A DNA stretch of 64,000 nucleotides from Pseudocalidococcus azoricus BACA0444 (GTDB lineage: Bacteria; Cyanobacteriota; Cyanobacteriia; Thermosynechococcales; Thermosynechococcaceae): contig NZ_JAVMIP010000010.1 of NCBI RefSeq assembly GCF_031729055.1, positions 41,991 through 105,990 on the forward strand. Direction: 5' to 3'. Position numbers and translations under genes: made by a program. This document shows positions 63,988 through 64,000 of the stretch, piece after piece (position 1 is the stretch's first letter; the number at the start of each line of letters is the position of its first letter). The notes beneath the pieces were generated by a model. That model made no database searches and had not been told where the DNA came from. It worked only from the letters and a program-made list of their open reading frames with translations.

Positions 63988-64000
63988 GGATGTTCAAGAC

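Overview
The window is chromosomal DNA from a unicellular cyanobacterium. It carries a complete phycocyanin rod operon (cpcB-A-C-D-E-F plus three cpcG genes in a row), the ndhA-I-G-E block of the NDH-1 complex, and a V4R/ferredoxin/TPR cluster that matches the photosystem II assembly operon slr0144-slr0151 of Synechocystis. The gene order cpcBACDEFG-G-G is the one known from Thermosynechococcus and close Synechococcus relatives, so I infer that lineage; this is inference from gene order, not from a database match.

Layout. 1-3.4 kb is an AT-rich accessory patch: a truncated glycine-rich membrane-type protein, a small unknown protein, a frameshifted LRAT/NC-domain gene and a HigB-HigA toxin-antitoxin pair. 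3.4-6.2 kb has a DUF362 protein and a four-carbon acid-sugar kinase-like protein, followed by the first copy of a 105-bp mobile element. 6.3-12.7 kb (minus strand) is the cpc operon with a terminator at its end and a roughly 0.7-kb upstream region. 13.4-19.1 kb holds a GntR regulator, a COG0523 metallochaperone, a tRNA-Met(CAT), a DUF1995 protein with a 13-base G tract, an Hpt protein, murA and a ribbon-helix-helix protein. 19.3-31.3 kb has two alpha/beta hydrolases, a PepP-type peptidase, gltA, purD, an ATPase that looks like the surviving half of a Septu/PtuAB-type defence pair, a sugar nucleotidyltransferase and a prohibitin. 31.3-42.9 kb has an AddB-like helicase protein, a J-domain/TPR protein, hisZ-hisG, glmS, several small proteins, a glutamine amidotransferase overlapping a half-size UPF0016 transporter, and a Uma2 protein. 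43.0-45.8 kb is ndhAIGE. 45.9-49.6 kb is a 1,234-residue repeat protein of RTX type. 49.9-51.4 kb is DUF1823 plus bioF. 52.0-56.1 kb is the PSII-assembly cluster. 56.1-64 kb is mostly housekeeping (purE, nagA, trpG, dgkA, pdxJ) and ends with an RNase Z that carries a transposase-like helix-turn-helix tail and a DUF3122 protein.

How it works together. The largest theme is photosynthetic electron flow and its upkeep: antenna rods with their own chromophore lyase (CpcE/F) and rod-core linkers, NDH-1 membrane subunits, and PSII assembly factors. Several genes are decaying: LRAT, the HNH partner of the ATPase, and two Rpn/DUF4351 relics. These, with the short inverted-repeat element present three times, show mobile and defence genes being gained and lost around a stable core. 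A 10-bp palindrome, CCAGGCCTGG, is scattered through the whole window in the manner of HIP1 in other cyanobacteria, while HIP1 itself is almost absent.
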